A program made the position numbers and the translations under genes. Below the pieces are notes generated by a model. That model saw only the letters and a program-made list of their open reading frames with translations, ran no database searches and was not told where the DNA came from. Source: Prevotellaceae bacterium (GTDB lineage Bacteria > Bacteroidota > Bacteroidia > Bacteroidales > Muribaculaceae). From it: DNA of 64,000 nucleotides. Numbering within the stretch: position 1 is the first letter of the stretch; every line of letters starts with the position of its first letter. The stretch spans positions 62,001-126,000 of the forward strand of contig JAETNS010000009.1 in NCBI GenBank assembly GCA_021772015.1, written 5' to 3'. Of the stretch, positions 55,404 to 63,978 are shown piece by piece.

Positions 55404-56324
55404 TCAAGATTTTCCAGATTTCCCCAACCGTTTTATACCATATTGCCACAAGATGGCAAACAGGTGTGAGCGATACTTCCGATCCTTTGCGGACAATCGC
55501 AGGTATCTTACAAGCAACTTCCTCACAAAAGCTTTAGGATAAATGCCGGGGGTTCGGATAGCAGTGCGTATAAAGTCATAATCCATACGTGATTTGATCT
55601 CGTCAAAATCGGCATTTGCCCCATCGTCGACTCCGGCCGGCAGCATTTTGGACCACTTACGGTCGGTCAATTCAATCGTGGCCTCCGCCCATGCGAGATT
55701 GTAGCTTCCATTGGAATAATGGCAAACATCAGCCCCAAAATAAACATAATTTGTATGAGTCCGGGATATTTCCAGGCAAAAATCTATGTCATAACAATGG
55801 AAGCCCGTCAAAGCCGCCTCGTCAAAAGGATATTCACGCCACACATCCCGAGACACAAACATACCCAATCCGTCAACAACCATGACCGGTCTGAACATCA
55901 CTCCGATCTTCATCCCCTGATGTATTATTCTACGGAATGGCCCGTCATTATAATAAAGATGCCCTATAGAATAGTCGTATCCTTGACCCCAAGGGGAATA
56001 GGCGGCTGTCCGGACCATACTGCCAATAAAACCTATGACTCCTGTTTCTTTTTCGGCCAATTTTTCAGCAACCGCATTGCCCCAGTCATCAGATTCAAAC
56101 AGCACATCCTCATGGACAAAAAACAGGTATGGAGCCTTGGACTGCGAAGCCCCGAAATTATAGGCTTTCGCTATCGGCCATTTTCGCTGGCGGTTGTCTA
56201 CCACCACGAAGTCACACTCCACACCAGCGGTTGATTTTATGTTTTCAATAGTAGCAGCAGCCCTGGCCGGGTCAACACTGCATATGATAACGGAGAATAC
56301 AGGTTTTAATTGGGATTGTTCCAT
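55404..56324 (-). CDS. Family 2-like glycosyltransferase
   Basis: 306 residues. N-terminal VFSVIICSVDPARAAATIENI and FVVVDNRQRKWPIAKAYNFGA, then FVHEDVLFESDDWG, the expected nucleotide-sugar and metal-binding (xDD) region. It lacks a signal peptide, with a basic C-terminus. It resembles the StrF-like/galactosyltransferase group of GT2 enzymes. Probably acts on a surface polysaccharide or glycoprotein glycan with the neighbouring GT2 gene, which ends 13 bases upstream. Confidence 0.82.
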   Translation of the reverse strand: MEQSQLKPVFSVIICSVDPARAAATIENIKSTAGVECDFVVVDNRQRKWPIAKAYNFGASQSKAPYLFFVHEDVLFESDDWGNAVAEKLAEKETGVIGFIGSMVRTAAYSPWGQGYDYSIGHLYYNDGPFRRIIHQGMKIGVMFRPVMVVDGLGMFVSRDVWREYPFDEAALTGFHCYDIDFCLEISRTHTNYVYFGADVCHYSNGSYNLAWAEATIELTDRKWSKMLPAGVDDGANADFDEIKSRMDYDFIRTAIRTPGIYPKAFVRKLLVRYLRLSAKDRKYRSHLFAILWQYGIKRLGKSGKS

Positions 56325-56337
56325 TGTGATTACTATA

Positions 56338-57288
56338 TTAATGTGCCAATGGCCATATCATGTGTTTATACACCCAGAGCCATAGATATGACCTTTTCCC
56401 GGACATTACATCGGAAAGACATCGGCGGCCTGCGTCATCAAGCTTTCCTGCAAGTTCGGCCACACCGTTTCTCTTCACATATTTCAACAACTTGTAACAC
56501 TCATAACGGAATCTCGGCTTATCATTTCCACCGACCATAAGCATCATATACACCCGTATCATCTCTCTTTCACTCTCAAAGGAGCCTTTCTTTCCCTTGG
56601 CTTTGCCGATCACACTCATTGAATGTTGACGGAAAGAGTTGAGCTGACTTTTGATCCAAACGATTTTCCCTCCTTGGATCGCCATAGCCCAGAAAAGCCA
56701 GTCTCCGACATATCGCATTGACAGATACGGCTTGCTTCGGAAAGCATCCCATTTTGACTTCCGAAACAAAATCATGCTTGCATTATAGCACAGATTGCCA
56801 TCAAGCATCCCTTCGTTTTTCAAAAACGAATCACCATCATATATGACAGTGCTGCCATCTCCTGACGAATGCTCAAGATGATTGTAAGGCAACTCTGCCC
56901 CTCCTGAATCAATCAACCGGGACATAGTCTTGACGACAGTCACCTCATCATCAGCCTCAATAGCCGCTACCGTCCTTTCTAAAAACATGGGATCAGCGAC
57001 ATCATCCGCCTCCGCGATCCAGACATACTTGCCTCTGGCAAGCTCCAGACCTCTCTCCCATTGAACAAACGGATTTCCGCTGTTGGTCTCATTGAAAACC
57101 ACTTTACTGACCATAGGATTATCGGCATAACGTTTGATCACCGCTCTCGAATCATCTGTAGAGCAGTCATCCAGTATTATGACCTCGAAATCTCTAAATG
57201 TCTGTCGCAGCACCGATTCCAGCCTTTCCGGAAGATAACGGGCATAATTGTAATTCGGAATTATGACAGAGACCAACGGAGCATTCAT
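56338..57288 (-). CDS. Family 2 glycosyltransferase
   Basis: 316 residues. Classic GT2 start PLVSVIIPNYNYARYLPERLESVLRQTF (residues 4-31), DDCSTDDSR, and the DxD region WIAEADDVADPMF near residue ~92. One GT-A domain and no transmembrane segments except a possibly amphipathic C-terminus (YLWLWVYKHMIWPL). Paired with the next glycosyltransferase gene; acceptor unknown. Confidence 0.9.
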   Translation of the reverse strand: MNAPLVSVIIPNYNYARYLPERLESVLRQTFRDFEVIILDDCSTDDSRAVIKRYADNPMVSKVVFNETNSGNPFVQWERGLELARGKYVWIAEADDVADPMFLERTVAAIEADDEVTVVKTMSRLIDSGGAELPYNHLEHSSGDGSTVIYDGDSFLKNEGMLDGNLCYNASMILFRKSKWDAFRSKPYLSMRYVGDWLFWAMAIQGGKIVWIKSQLNSFRQHSMSVIGKAKGKKGSFESEREMIRVYMMLMVGGNDKPRFRYECYKLLKYVKRNGVAELAGKLDDAGRRCLSDVMSGKRSYLWLWVYKHMIWPLAH

Positions 57289-57327
57289 TAACTGCGGGAA
57301 AAATGAAATTGTGTGTAATCATAACAA

Positions 57328-57377
57328 TTAACTATCCCGGAAGCACCCATATATAAGAGTCCCTCCGGGATTGTTAA
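57328..57377 (-). terminator. Terminator of rpsP
   Basis: TTAACTATCCCGGA (57328-57341) pairs with TCCGGGATTGTTAA (57364-57377) with one mismatch; located 30 bases past the rpsP stop on the minus strand. Confidence 0.6.
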
Positions 57378-57406
57378 ATGTTAAGCAAGTTGTCAGCCGG
57401 AGTTGA

Positions 57407-57961
57407 TTATTCGGCAGGAGCTTCTTCAGCGGCGGGAGCCTCCTCTGCGGGAGCTTCAGCAGCAGCCTTGGCAGCCTCTTCAGCGGCCTTTGCGGCAGCG
57501 ATTTCAGCCTTCTTCTTAGCCACCTCTTCTGCCTTGGCGGCGTTCTTGGCCTGCTCGGCAGCAAGACGCTCCTTAGCGGCAGCGGCTTTCTTGTCGGCGT
57601 TGGATGCCTTCACCGCTTCAACTGTTTTTTGCTTGTCTGCCTTCCAGGCATCGAAACGACGCTGAGCTTCAGCTTCGTCGAACGCGCCTTTCTTGACACC
57701 GCCCTGAAGGTGCTTCATCAACAGCACGCCCTCCTTGGAAAGGATGCTGCGGACTGTGTCGGTAGGCTGTGCGCCCACATTGACCCAATACAAAGCTCGC
57801 TCAAAGTTGAGTGTGACAGTAGCAGGATTAGTGTTGGGATTGTAAGAGCCAATCCTCTCAATAAACCTACCATCTCGTGGTGCCCTGCTGTTGGCGATTA
57901 CAATAGGATAGAACGCATAGTTCTTACGACCATGACGTTGCAGTCTGATTTTTGTTGCCAT
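57407..57961 (-). CDS. rpsP: 30S ribosomal protein S16 with Ala/Glu/Lys-rich C-terminal extension
   Basis: 184 residues from the ATG at 57961 ([20 protein letters not shown]). Residues 1-~85 are canonical S16 ([39 protein letters not shown]). Residues ~90-184 are a helical Ala/Glu/Lys-rich tail ending [12 protein letters not shown]. Such tails are common in Bacteroidetes S16. The longer in-frame start at 58057 is ruled out by the promoter at 58058-58027. Confidence 0.95.
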   Translation of the reverse strand: MATKIRLQRHGRKNYAFYPIVIANSRAPRDGRFIERIGSYNPNTNPATVTLNFERALYWVNVGAQPTDTVRSILSKEGVLLMKHLQGGVKKGAFDEAEAQRRFDAWKADKQKTVEAVKASNADKKAAAAKERLAAEQAKNAAKAEEVAKKKAEIAAAKAAEEAAKAAAEAPAEEAPAAEEAPAE

Positions 57962-58026
57962 TAAAAATATTGTTAATGAGTTTGTATTGCGTCTCCCTGC
58001 CAACGCGTGACCGGGAAATGCGACCG

Positions 58027-58058
58027 CAAAGTTACAAAATCTCCGCGAAATCACCAAA
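58027..58058 (-). promoter_or_regulatory. Promoter of rpsP
   Basis: Minus strand: TTTG (58058-58055), 20-bp spacer, TAACTTTG (58034-58027). Full consensus. Confidence 0.8.
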
Positions 58059-58184
58059 CTTCCGGATTCATTTTTATGGTCTTACGATTTCACTCTCCGA
58101 CTCATACTACATGTCTCGCGATTTTGGAATTTTTTTCGTGCATTTATACTCTCAAAGCGACGCCAACACTCCCCTAAGAATAAC

Positions 58185-58225
58185 TTAGGCTGTAACGCCT
58201 GATTTCTCAAAGCGTTACAGCCTAA
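58185..58225 (-). terminator. Terminator of ppdK
   Basis: Perfect 14-bp arms TTAGGCTGTAACGC (58185-58198) and GCGTTACAGCCTAA (58212-58225), 29 bases past the ppdK stop. Confidence 0.8.
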
Positions 58226-58253
58226 CTGTAGGATTATGTTAGAATAGCTTCTT

Positions 58254-60968
58254 TTATTCGATAGCTGCCTGCGCCGCAGCTACGCGGGCGATAGGCACAC
58301 GATATGGAGAGCAGCTGACATAGTTCATGCCGAGTTTGGCACAGAATTTCACGGAGCTGGGTTCACCGCCATGCTCGCCGCAGATGCCGACTTTCAACTC
58401 GGGACGAGCGGCACGGCCTTTCTTGACACCCATCTCGACAAGCTGGCCGACACCCTCCTGATCGAGGACTTCAAATGGATCGGTCTTGATGATGCCATGC
58501 TCCTTGTAGAACTTGAGGAACTTGGGAGCGTCATCGCGGGAGAACCCGAATGTCATCTGGGTAAGGTCGTTGGTCCCGAACGAGAAGAACTCTGCGACAG
58601 TAGCTATCTGGTCGGCAACAAGAGCGGCGCGAGGAACCTCGATCATTGTGCCTACGAGATAAGGCAGTGATTGTCCCTGCTCCTCGAACACCTTGGAAGC
58701 TGTGATATGGATAATGTCAGCCTGGTTCTGGATCTCTTTCAGAGAGCCGACAAGAGGTATCATGATTTCGGGCTTAACATCAATGCCACGGGCCTTTACT
58801 GCAAGAGCGGCCTCTATGATGGCACGGGTCTGCATCTCGGTGATTTCGGGATATGTGATTCCGAGACGGCAACCGCGATGGCCGAGCATCGGGTTGAACT
58901 CCTCAAGAGCGTCTACTTTGGCTTTTACCTCCGCGAGGGTGATACCCATCTCATCGGCCAGCTCTTTCTGAGTGGCAGTCTGATGAGGAACGAACTCATG
59001 CAATGGGGGATCAAGCAGACGGATGGTCACGCCGTAACCGTCCATAGCAGTGAAGATACCCTCGAAGTCGCCACGCTGCATCGGAAGCAACTTGGCAAGA
59101 GCTGCTTTACGACCTTCCACGTCGGAAGCAAGGATCATCTCGCGCACAGCCTTGATTCGGTCTCCTTCAAAGAACATGTGTTCTGTACGACAGAGACCGA
59201 TACCCTGTGCTCCGAAATGACGGGCCTGCTTGGCATCGCGGGGAGTGTCTGCGTTAGTACGGACAAGAGTCTTGGTGTATTTGGCGGCAAGATTCATGAT
59301 AGCGCCGAAATCTCCGTCAAGCTCAGGCTCAACAGTCGGCACCTGGCCATCATAAACATCACCGGTCGAACCATTCAGAGAGATCCAGTCACCCTCCTTA
59401 TAGGTCTTGCCACCCATCTCTACGGTACGGGCTTCATAGTCCACCTTGATCTCACCTGCTCCGGAGACGCAGCACTTGCCCATACCGCGGGCAACGACAG
59501 CCGCATGGCTGGTCATACCGCCGCGCATCGTGAGGATTCCCTGGGCTACCGCCATACCGCGGAGGTCTTCGGGAGAGGTCTCGATACGGACAAGAACCAC
59601 TTTCTTTTTCTTTTCGGCCCATGCCTCGGCATCGTCAGCGAAGAATACGATCTGCCCGGTAGCTGCACCGGGAGAAGCGGGAAGACCTTTGGCTACGACA
59701 GTGGCACGCTTAAGGGCATCCTTGTCGAATACGGGGTGGAGAAGCTCGTCGAGTTTCTGCGGCTCCATGCGGAGGAGGGCTGTCTTCTCGTCGATCTCGT
59801 CGGCACGGAGAAGGTCCATCGCGATCTTCACCATCGCGGCACCGGTACGTTTGCCGTTACGGGTCTGGAGCATCCAGAGCTTGCCGTCCTGGATTGTGAA
59901 CTCCATGTCCTGCATATCCTTGTAGTGATCCTCAAGCTTGTGGGCGATTGCAATAAGCTCGGCGGCGCAGACAGGCATAGACTCCTCAAGAGAGGGATAC
60001 TTGGAAGCACGCTCCTCTTCTGTGATGCCCTGAAGGGCAGCCCAGCGGCGCGATCCCTCGACAGTAATCTGCTGGGGAGTACGGATACCGGCGACCACAT
60101 CCTCCCCTTGGGCGTTGATGAGGTATTCGCCGTTGAATATGTTCTCACCTGTGGCGGCATCGCGGGAGAACGCCACACCGGTGGCGGAATTGTTGCCCAT
60201 GTTGCCATACACCATTGCCTGGACATTGACAGCCGTACCCCACTCTTCGGGGATCTGGTTCATGCGGCGATAGAGGATTGCTCGCTCGTTCATCCATGAA
60301 TCAAACACGGCACAGATTCCGCCCCAGAGCTGATCCCATGCGGAATCAGGGAAATCCTTTCCGGTGTACTCCTTTACTGCAGCCTTGAAACGCTTCACGA
60401 GTTCCTGAAGATCTTCCACAGTCAGCTCGGTGTCGAACTTGACTCCTTTCTCCTCCTTGACCTGGTCGATGATAGCCTCGAAAGGATCTGTCTCGGTCTT
60501 GCTTTTGGGCTTCATGCCAAGCACGACATCACCATACATCTGCACGAAACGACGGTAGCTGTCCCACGCGAAACGAGGATTGCCGCTCTTGTCGGCGAGC
60601 GCCTGCACGGTCGCGTCATTCATGCCGAGGTTCAGGACAGTATCCATCATACCCGGCATGGAGGCACGGGCACCGGAACGCACGGAAACCAACAGGGGGT
60701 TGGCGGGATCGTCGAATTTCTTTCCTGTAAGAGTCTCAACATGGGCAATGGCCTTCTCGACTTCAGGCTTGATGGCTTTCACCACATAGTCGCGACCATA
60801 TTGGGTATATTCCGTGCAAACTTCCGTAGTAATGGTGAAACCGGGAGGCACAGGCATCCCCAGGAGATTCATCTCAGCGAGGTTGGCACCTTTGCCGCCA
60901 AGGAGATTGCGCATCGATGCATCTCCTTCAGCCTTACCGTCGCCGAAAGTGTAGATTTTTTTTGCCAT
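58254..60968 (-). CDS. ppdK: Pyruvate, phosphate dikinase
   Basis: 904 residues, typical length. An N-terminal ATP-grasp domain with LLGGKGANLAEMNLLGMPVPPGF, the mobile phosphohistidine domain with GGMTSHAAVVARGMGKCCVSG (catalytic His), and the C-terminal PEP-binding TIM barrel with GICGEHGGEPSSV and EFFSFGTNDLTQMTFGFSRDD. It interconverts pyruvate, ATP and phosphate with PEP, AMP and PPi. Single-gene unit with its own promoter and terminator. Confidence 0.97.
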   Translation of the reverse strand: MAKKIYTFGDGKAEGDASMRNLLGGKGANLAEMNLLGMPVPPGFTITTEVCTEYTQYGRDYVVKAIKPEVEKAIAHVETLTGKKFDDPANPLLVSVRSGARASMPGMMDTVLNLGMNDATVQALADKSGNPRFAWDSYRRFVQMYGDVVLGMKPKSKTETDPFEAIIDQVKEEKGVKFDTELTVEDLQELVKRFKAAVKEYTGKDFPDSAWDQLWGGICAVFDSWMNERAILYRRMNQIPEEWGTAVNVQAMVYGNMGNNSATGVAFSRDAATGENIFNGEYLINAQGEDVVAGIRTPQQITVEGSRRWAALQGITEEERASKYPSLEESMPVCAAELIAIAHKLEDHYKDMQDMEFTIQDGKLWMLQTRNGKRTGAAMVKIAMDLLRADEIDEKTALLRMEPQKLDELLHPVFDKDALKRATVVAKGLPASPGAATGQIVFFADDAEAWAEKKKKVVLVRIETSPEDLRGMAVAQGILTMRGGMTSHAAVVARGMGKCCVSGAGEIKVDYEARTVEMGGKTYKEGDWISLNGSTGDVYDGQVPTVEPELDGDFGAIMNLAAKYTKTLVRTNADTPRDAKQARHFGAQGIGLCRTEHMFFEGDRIKAVREMILASDVEGRKAALAKLLPMQRGDFEGIFTAMDGYGVTIRLLDPPLHEFVPHQTATQKELADEMGITLAEVKAKVDALEEFNPMLGHRGCRLGITYPEITEMQTRAIIEAALAVKARGIDVKPEIMIPLVGSLKEIQNQADIIHITASKVFEEQGQSLPYLVGTMIEVPRAALVADQIATVAEFFSFGTNDLTQMTFGFSRDDAPKFLKFYKEHGIIKTDPFEVLDQEGVGQLVEMGVKKGRAARPELKVGICGEHGGEPSSVKFCAKLGMNYVSCSPYRVPIARVAAAQAAIE

Positions 60969-61107
60969 GGGTTGGTTGAACTGTTTAGATTAAAGTTTTT
61001 AACCGTTCTGGTCAAGTATTTAAGTAATTATTGTTATATGCGGTTGTGTTGGATTTATCTGAAATACATGCTTCGGACATCAATCTCAACAGAGCCGGAG
61101 CGTTCTG

Positions 61108-61140
61108 CAAAGTTACGAAAATCCGACGAAAAACGCCAAA
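61108..61140 (-). promoter_or_regulatory. Promoter of ppdK
   Basis: Minus strand: TTTG (61140-61137), 21-bp spacer, TAACTTTG (61115-61108). Confidence 0.65.
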
Positions 61141-61191
61141 CTGACGAATAATTTTTTAAGTCATAACATTATAAAACCTGTTGGAAAATCG

Positions 61192-61199
61192 TAACTTTG
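61192..61199 (+). promoter_or_regulatory. -7 box of rlmD
   Basis: TAACTTTG in the extended context TCGTAACTTTGCA; 118 bp before the ATG. The -33 box is not clear. Confidence 0.45.
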
Positions 61200-61317
61200 C
61201 AAACTGAATTAAATAACGTCATAATTCGGTATCGGATTATCCGGATTAAAGATTTTTCCATATACTTATAATTGATTGACATTCCCGTTGTATAGAGCAA
61301 GGGGATCACACATTGAC

Positions 61318-62763
61318 ATGGGTAGAAAGAAAAAAGAACTCCCCTTGCTTGAGGGATTGGAGATAACGGCAGTTGCCGCCGAGGGCAACGCCATCGCCCG
61401 TAATGGAGAGATGGTAGTGTTCATTCCTTACGGAGCGCCCGGTGACATCGCCGATGTGAAAATCGACCGAAAAAAGCACTCGTATGCCGAGGGGCATATC
61501 GAACGGCTTGTAAAGCCCTCACCCATTCGCATCGAGCCTTTTTGCTCCCATTTCGGCACATGTGGTGGTTGTCGCTGGCAGCATCTCCCTTATGAGGAGC
61601 AATTGAAAGCCAAACAACAACAAGTCGAGGATGCATTGCGAAGGATCGCGAAGGTCGACCTTCCAGAAATCACGCCGATCCTCGGTTCGGAAGCCACCCG
61701 CGAGTACCGCAACAAGATGGAGTACACTTTCTCCAATAAAAAATGGCTGACATGGGAACAAATGCGGTCTGAAGAGGAATTCCCCGACCGTGATGCTGCC
61801 GGATTCCATATACCCGGAGCATTCGACAAAGTGCTCGACATAGAGAAATGTCATCTACAGGATGATCTGGGAAACAGGCTTCGCCTCCATGTGAAAGCCT
61901 ATGCCAAGGCCGAAGGCCTGTCATTTTTCGACCTCCGCACCCAGACGGGACTTCTCCGCACAATGATGATCCGCATCGCTTCCACAGGAGAGACAATGGT
62001 GGTGCTGTCATTCGGAGAAGAAAATCCCGATGCGATAAAGGCTCTTTTGGATGATTTGCGCCACAATTTCCCGGAACTCACATCATTGATGTATGTGGTG
62101 AACACCAAGGCCAATGACACAATCACAGACCTTGACATCATTCTTCATTCCGGCAATTCTTACATCGAAGAGGAGATGGAAGGATTACGTTTCAGAATCG
62201 GCCCTAAATCTTTTTATCAGACCAACTCCCGCCAGGCATACAATCTTTACAAGGTGGCTCGCGAATTTGCAGGCCTTACCGGTAACGAACTTGTATATGA
62301 CCTTTACACCGGCACCGGGACAATCGCCAATTTCATCGCCCGACAAGCCCGCAAAGTGATCGGCATCGAATATGTCGAGGATGCCATTCGTGACGCGAGA
62401 CTGAATGCCGAGGTCAACAATCTTGACAACACGCAATTCTTCGCGGGAGACATGAAAGATGTCCTCACTTCTGAATTCATCGCCGCTCACGGACATCCGG
62501 ATGTGATGATAGTGGATCCGCCACGCGCCGGAATGCACAATGATGTCATAAATGTAATCCTCGAGGCCGAACCGAAACGGATAGTGTATGTGAGCTGCAA
62601 TCCCGCCACACAGGCGCGTGATCTGTCTCTGCTTGACTCAAAGTATAGAGTCACCGCCGTACGACCTGTCGACATGTTCCCCCATACCCATCATGTCGAG
62701 AATGTGGTCAGACTCGACCGGAGAGAACCTGAAACATCCGTGGGAGAGTCATATCAGGATTGA
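61318..62763 (+). CDS. rlmD: 23S rRNA (uracil-C5)-methyltransferase, RlmD/RumA family
   Basis: 481 residues from the ATG at 61318. A TRAM domain (EITAVAAEGNAIARNGEMVVFIPYGAPGD), an Fe-S cluster region with CSHFGTCGGCRWQHL and the later C of the KCHLQ element, SAM domain YDLYTGTGTIANF and DPPRAG, and the catalytic Cys in VYVSCNPATQARDL. It methylates uracil in 23S rRNA (U1939 in E. coli); a tRNA-methylating relative is possible. The 3' end overlaps the convergent ATP-grasp-like gene by ten bases. Confidence 0.92.
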   Translation: MGRKKKELPLLEGLEITAVAAEGNAIARNGEMVVFIPYGAPGDIADVKIDRKKHSYAEGHIERLVKPSPIRIEPFCSHFGTCGGCRWQHLPYEEQLKAKQQQVEDALRRIAKVDLPEITPILGSEATREYRNKMEYTFSNKKWLTWEQMRSEEEFPDRDAAGFHIPGAFDKVLDIEKCHLQDDLGNRLRLHVKAYAKAEGLSFFDLRTQTGLLRTMMIRIASTGETMVVLSFGEENPDAIKALLDDLRHNFPELTSLMYVVNTKANDTITDLDIILHSGNSYIEEEMEGLRFRIGPKSFYQTNSRQAYNLYKVAREFAGLTGNELVYDLYTGTGTIANFIARQARKVIGIEYVEDAIRDARLNAEVNNLDNTQFFAGDMKDVLTSEFIAAHGHPDVMIVDPPRAGMHNDVINVILEAEPKRIVYVSCNPATQARDLSLLDSKYRVTAVRPVDMFPHTHHVENVVRLDRREPETSVGESYQD

Positions 62764-63890
62764 ACAGTCTCGGGATAAAACATTATCTCGAACCAAGGAT
62801 TTTCGGGGACGAGCCTCAACGGCTCTGCCCCTTTTTTCATTTCCCCATCACAACATGAACCGACTGGAGAAACTGACATCCTGCCGGTCTTCCTAAGTTT
62901 ACGCCATATTCCGCGAGCCACAAATCCCATGGTGTATCTCAAATTTATTTCCACACATGGAGCTATCCAGCCGGCAGCCTTTCCATCTCCACATACCATC
63001 ATATCTATTCCAATCGGTCCGCTATATCCATCTCCAAGGACACAAGGCAGAATCTTGGCGACTCTATCTCTAACAGCCTCAATATCCTCCCTTGAGACCA
63101 GACATGAAAGCTTATCCAATATCAACTCATCCGGTCCGACATAGTTCCCTCCATAATTTGTCGCGGTCGAATTATAAAACAATGAATACCCTGAAAACTC
63201 CGCCATCCTTTCCCTATACTCAAAAAGCATCGCGAAATCCAGCAACTTAGGCATCAAAGGCTCGACCATAACGCTGCCTTGGTGTCTGATTATCCCCTCG
63301 ATTCTCTGACGTGAACCATCAAGAGAGAGCTTGGTGACAGGAAACACACCCCTGCCGCTTGACGACCAGGGTGATTTCAACATAGCAGACTCATTTTCCA
63401 TGACAAAACGCTCTACGACTTGAAATGACTGTGCTTCCAAAGGCATGTTGAAAGGCAGACACCCGTATCCGGCAGACCATAATGACAAAAAAGCCAGAGA
63501 GGTACGCCTATGGGAAAGATCTCGCCTCGCTGGCATTTGGCCGAAAATATCCGCCATTGTCCATGACGGGATCCCTGCTTTCTCGAATTGGGCCACAGTA
63601 TCATGACTCCATCCCCAGGGAGACAGTTCTAACCGCGATTCCTCATCCACACGGGAAACCGCCGTCGGCCCTGACAGCCCATATTGATCTGTCAATTTAC
63701 CGGACCATGAACAAACATCGCCTATGTCGTCTCCGTTCACCAGTATCAAGTCTCCGGCATTGCCGAGCCAGAAAGGCAACATCGCTCCGGCCCTGTGAAG
63801 CAATGCCGCCTGACGGGGCGGAGTGATTCTGGGAAGGCCGCTTGCGAGAGCGATGTCATTCTCCGGATTAAACAGAAATAACCGTTTCAT
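62754..63890 (-). CDS. ATP-grasp-like protein of unknown function
   Basis: 378 residues, no signal peptide. The N-terminal MKRLFLFNPENDIALASG is highly distinctive. The middle has MLKSPWSSSGRGV (ATP-grasp lysine and glycine-rich loop, residues ~190-203), then PIGIDMMVCG and APCVEINLRYTMG, matching the metal-binding Asp/Glu-x-Asn pair of ATP-grasp enzymes. These features predict ATP-dependent ligation of a carboxylate to an amine or thiol, but substrate and product are unknown. No partner gene is on its strand in view. A -7 box (63902-63895) sits so close to the ATG that the mRNA may be leaderless. Confidence 0.75.
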   Translation of the reverse strand: MKRLFLFNPENDIALASGLPRITPPRQAALLHRAGAMLPFWLGNAGDLILVNGDDIGDVCSWSGKLTDQYGLSGPTAVSRVDEESRLELSPWGWSHDTVAQFEKAGIPSWTMADIFGQMPARRDLSHRRTSLAFLSLWSAGYGCLPFNMPLEAQSFQVVERFVMENESAMLKSPWSSSGRGVFPVTKLSLDGSRQRIEGIIRHQGSVMVEPLMPKLLDFAMLFEYRERMAEFSGYSLFYNSTATNYGGNYVGPDELILDKLSCLVSREDIEAVRDRVAKILPCVLGDGYSGPIGIDMMVCGDGKAAGWIAPCVEINLRYTMGFVARGIWRKLRKTGRMSVSPVGSCCDGEMKKGAEPLRLVPENPWFEIMFYPETVQS

Positions 63891-63914
63891 ATCACAAAAT
63901 TACAGACTTTTCCG

Positions 63915-63922
63915 TAATTTTG
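63915..63922 (+). promoter_or_regulatory. -7 box upstream of the last gene
   Basis: TAATTTTG, 57 bp before the ATG at 63979; the divergent TAATTTTG on the other strand is at 63902-63895. Confidence 0.45.
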
Positions 63923-63978
63923 CATTATCAAAGCATATGGGGGCCGTGGAATACCCCCATTAAAACAAAGAAGTCCAG

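Larger units (their letters stand above)
60969..61317. other. Divergent intergenic region of ppdK and rlmD
   Basis: 349 bp. It holds the ppdK promoter (61140-61108) with a ~140-base leader, and the rlmD -7 box (61192-61199). The two -7 regions form a 12-bp inverted repeat, GCAAAGTTACGA (61107-61118) and TCGTAACTTTGC (61189-61200). Nothing else is evident. Confidence 0.5.

Noticed and set aside
55340-55537. Short ORF after TACTTTTG (55335-55342), upstream of thrS
   Set aside because: A -7 box is present but no -33 at proper spacing; the end is antisense to the glycosyltransferase gene and the product has no features.
58671-60299. 542-codon plus-strand ORF
   Set aside because: Lies wholly antisense to ppdK, with no domain or start signal; produced by codon bias of the real gene.
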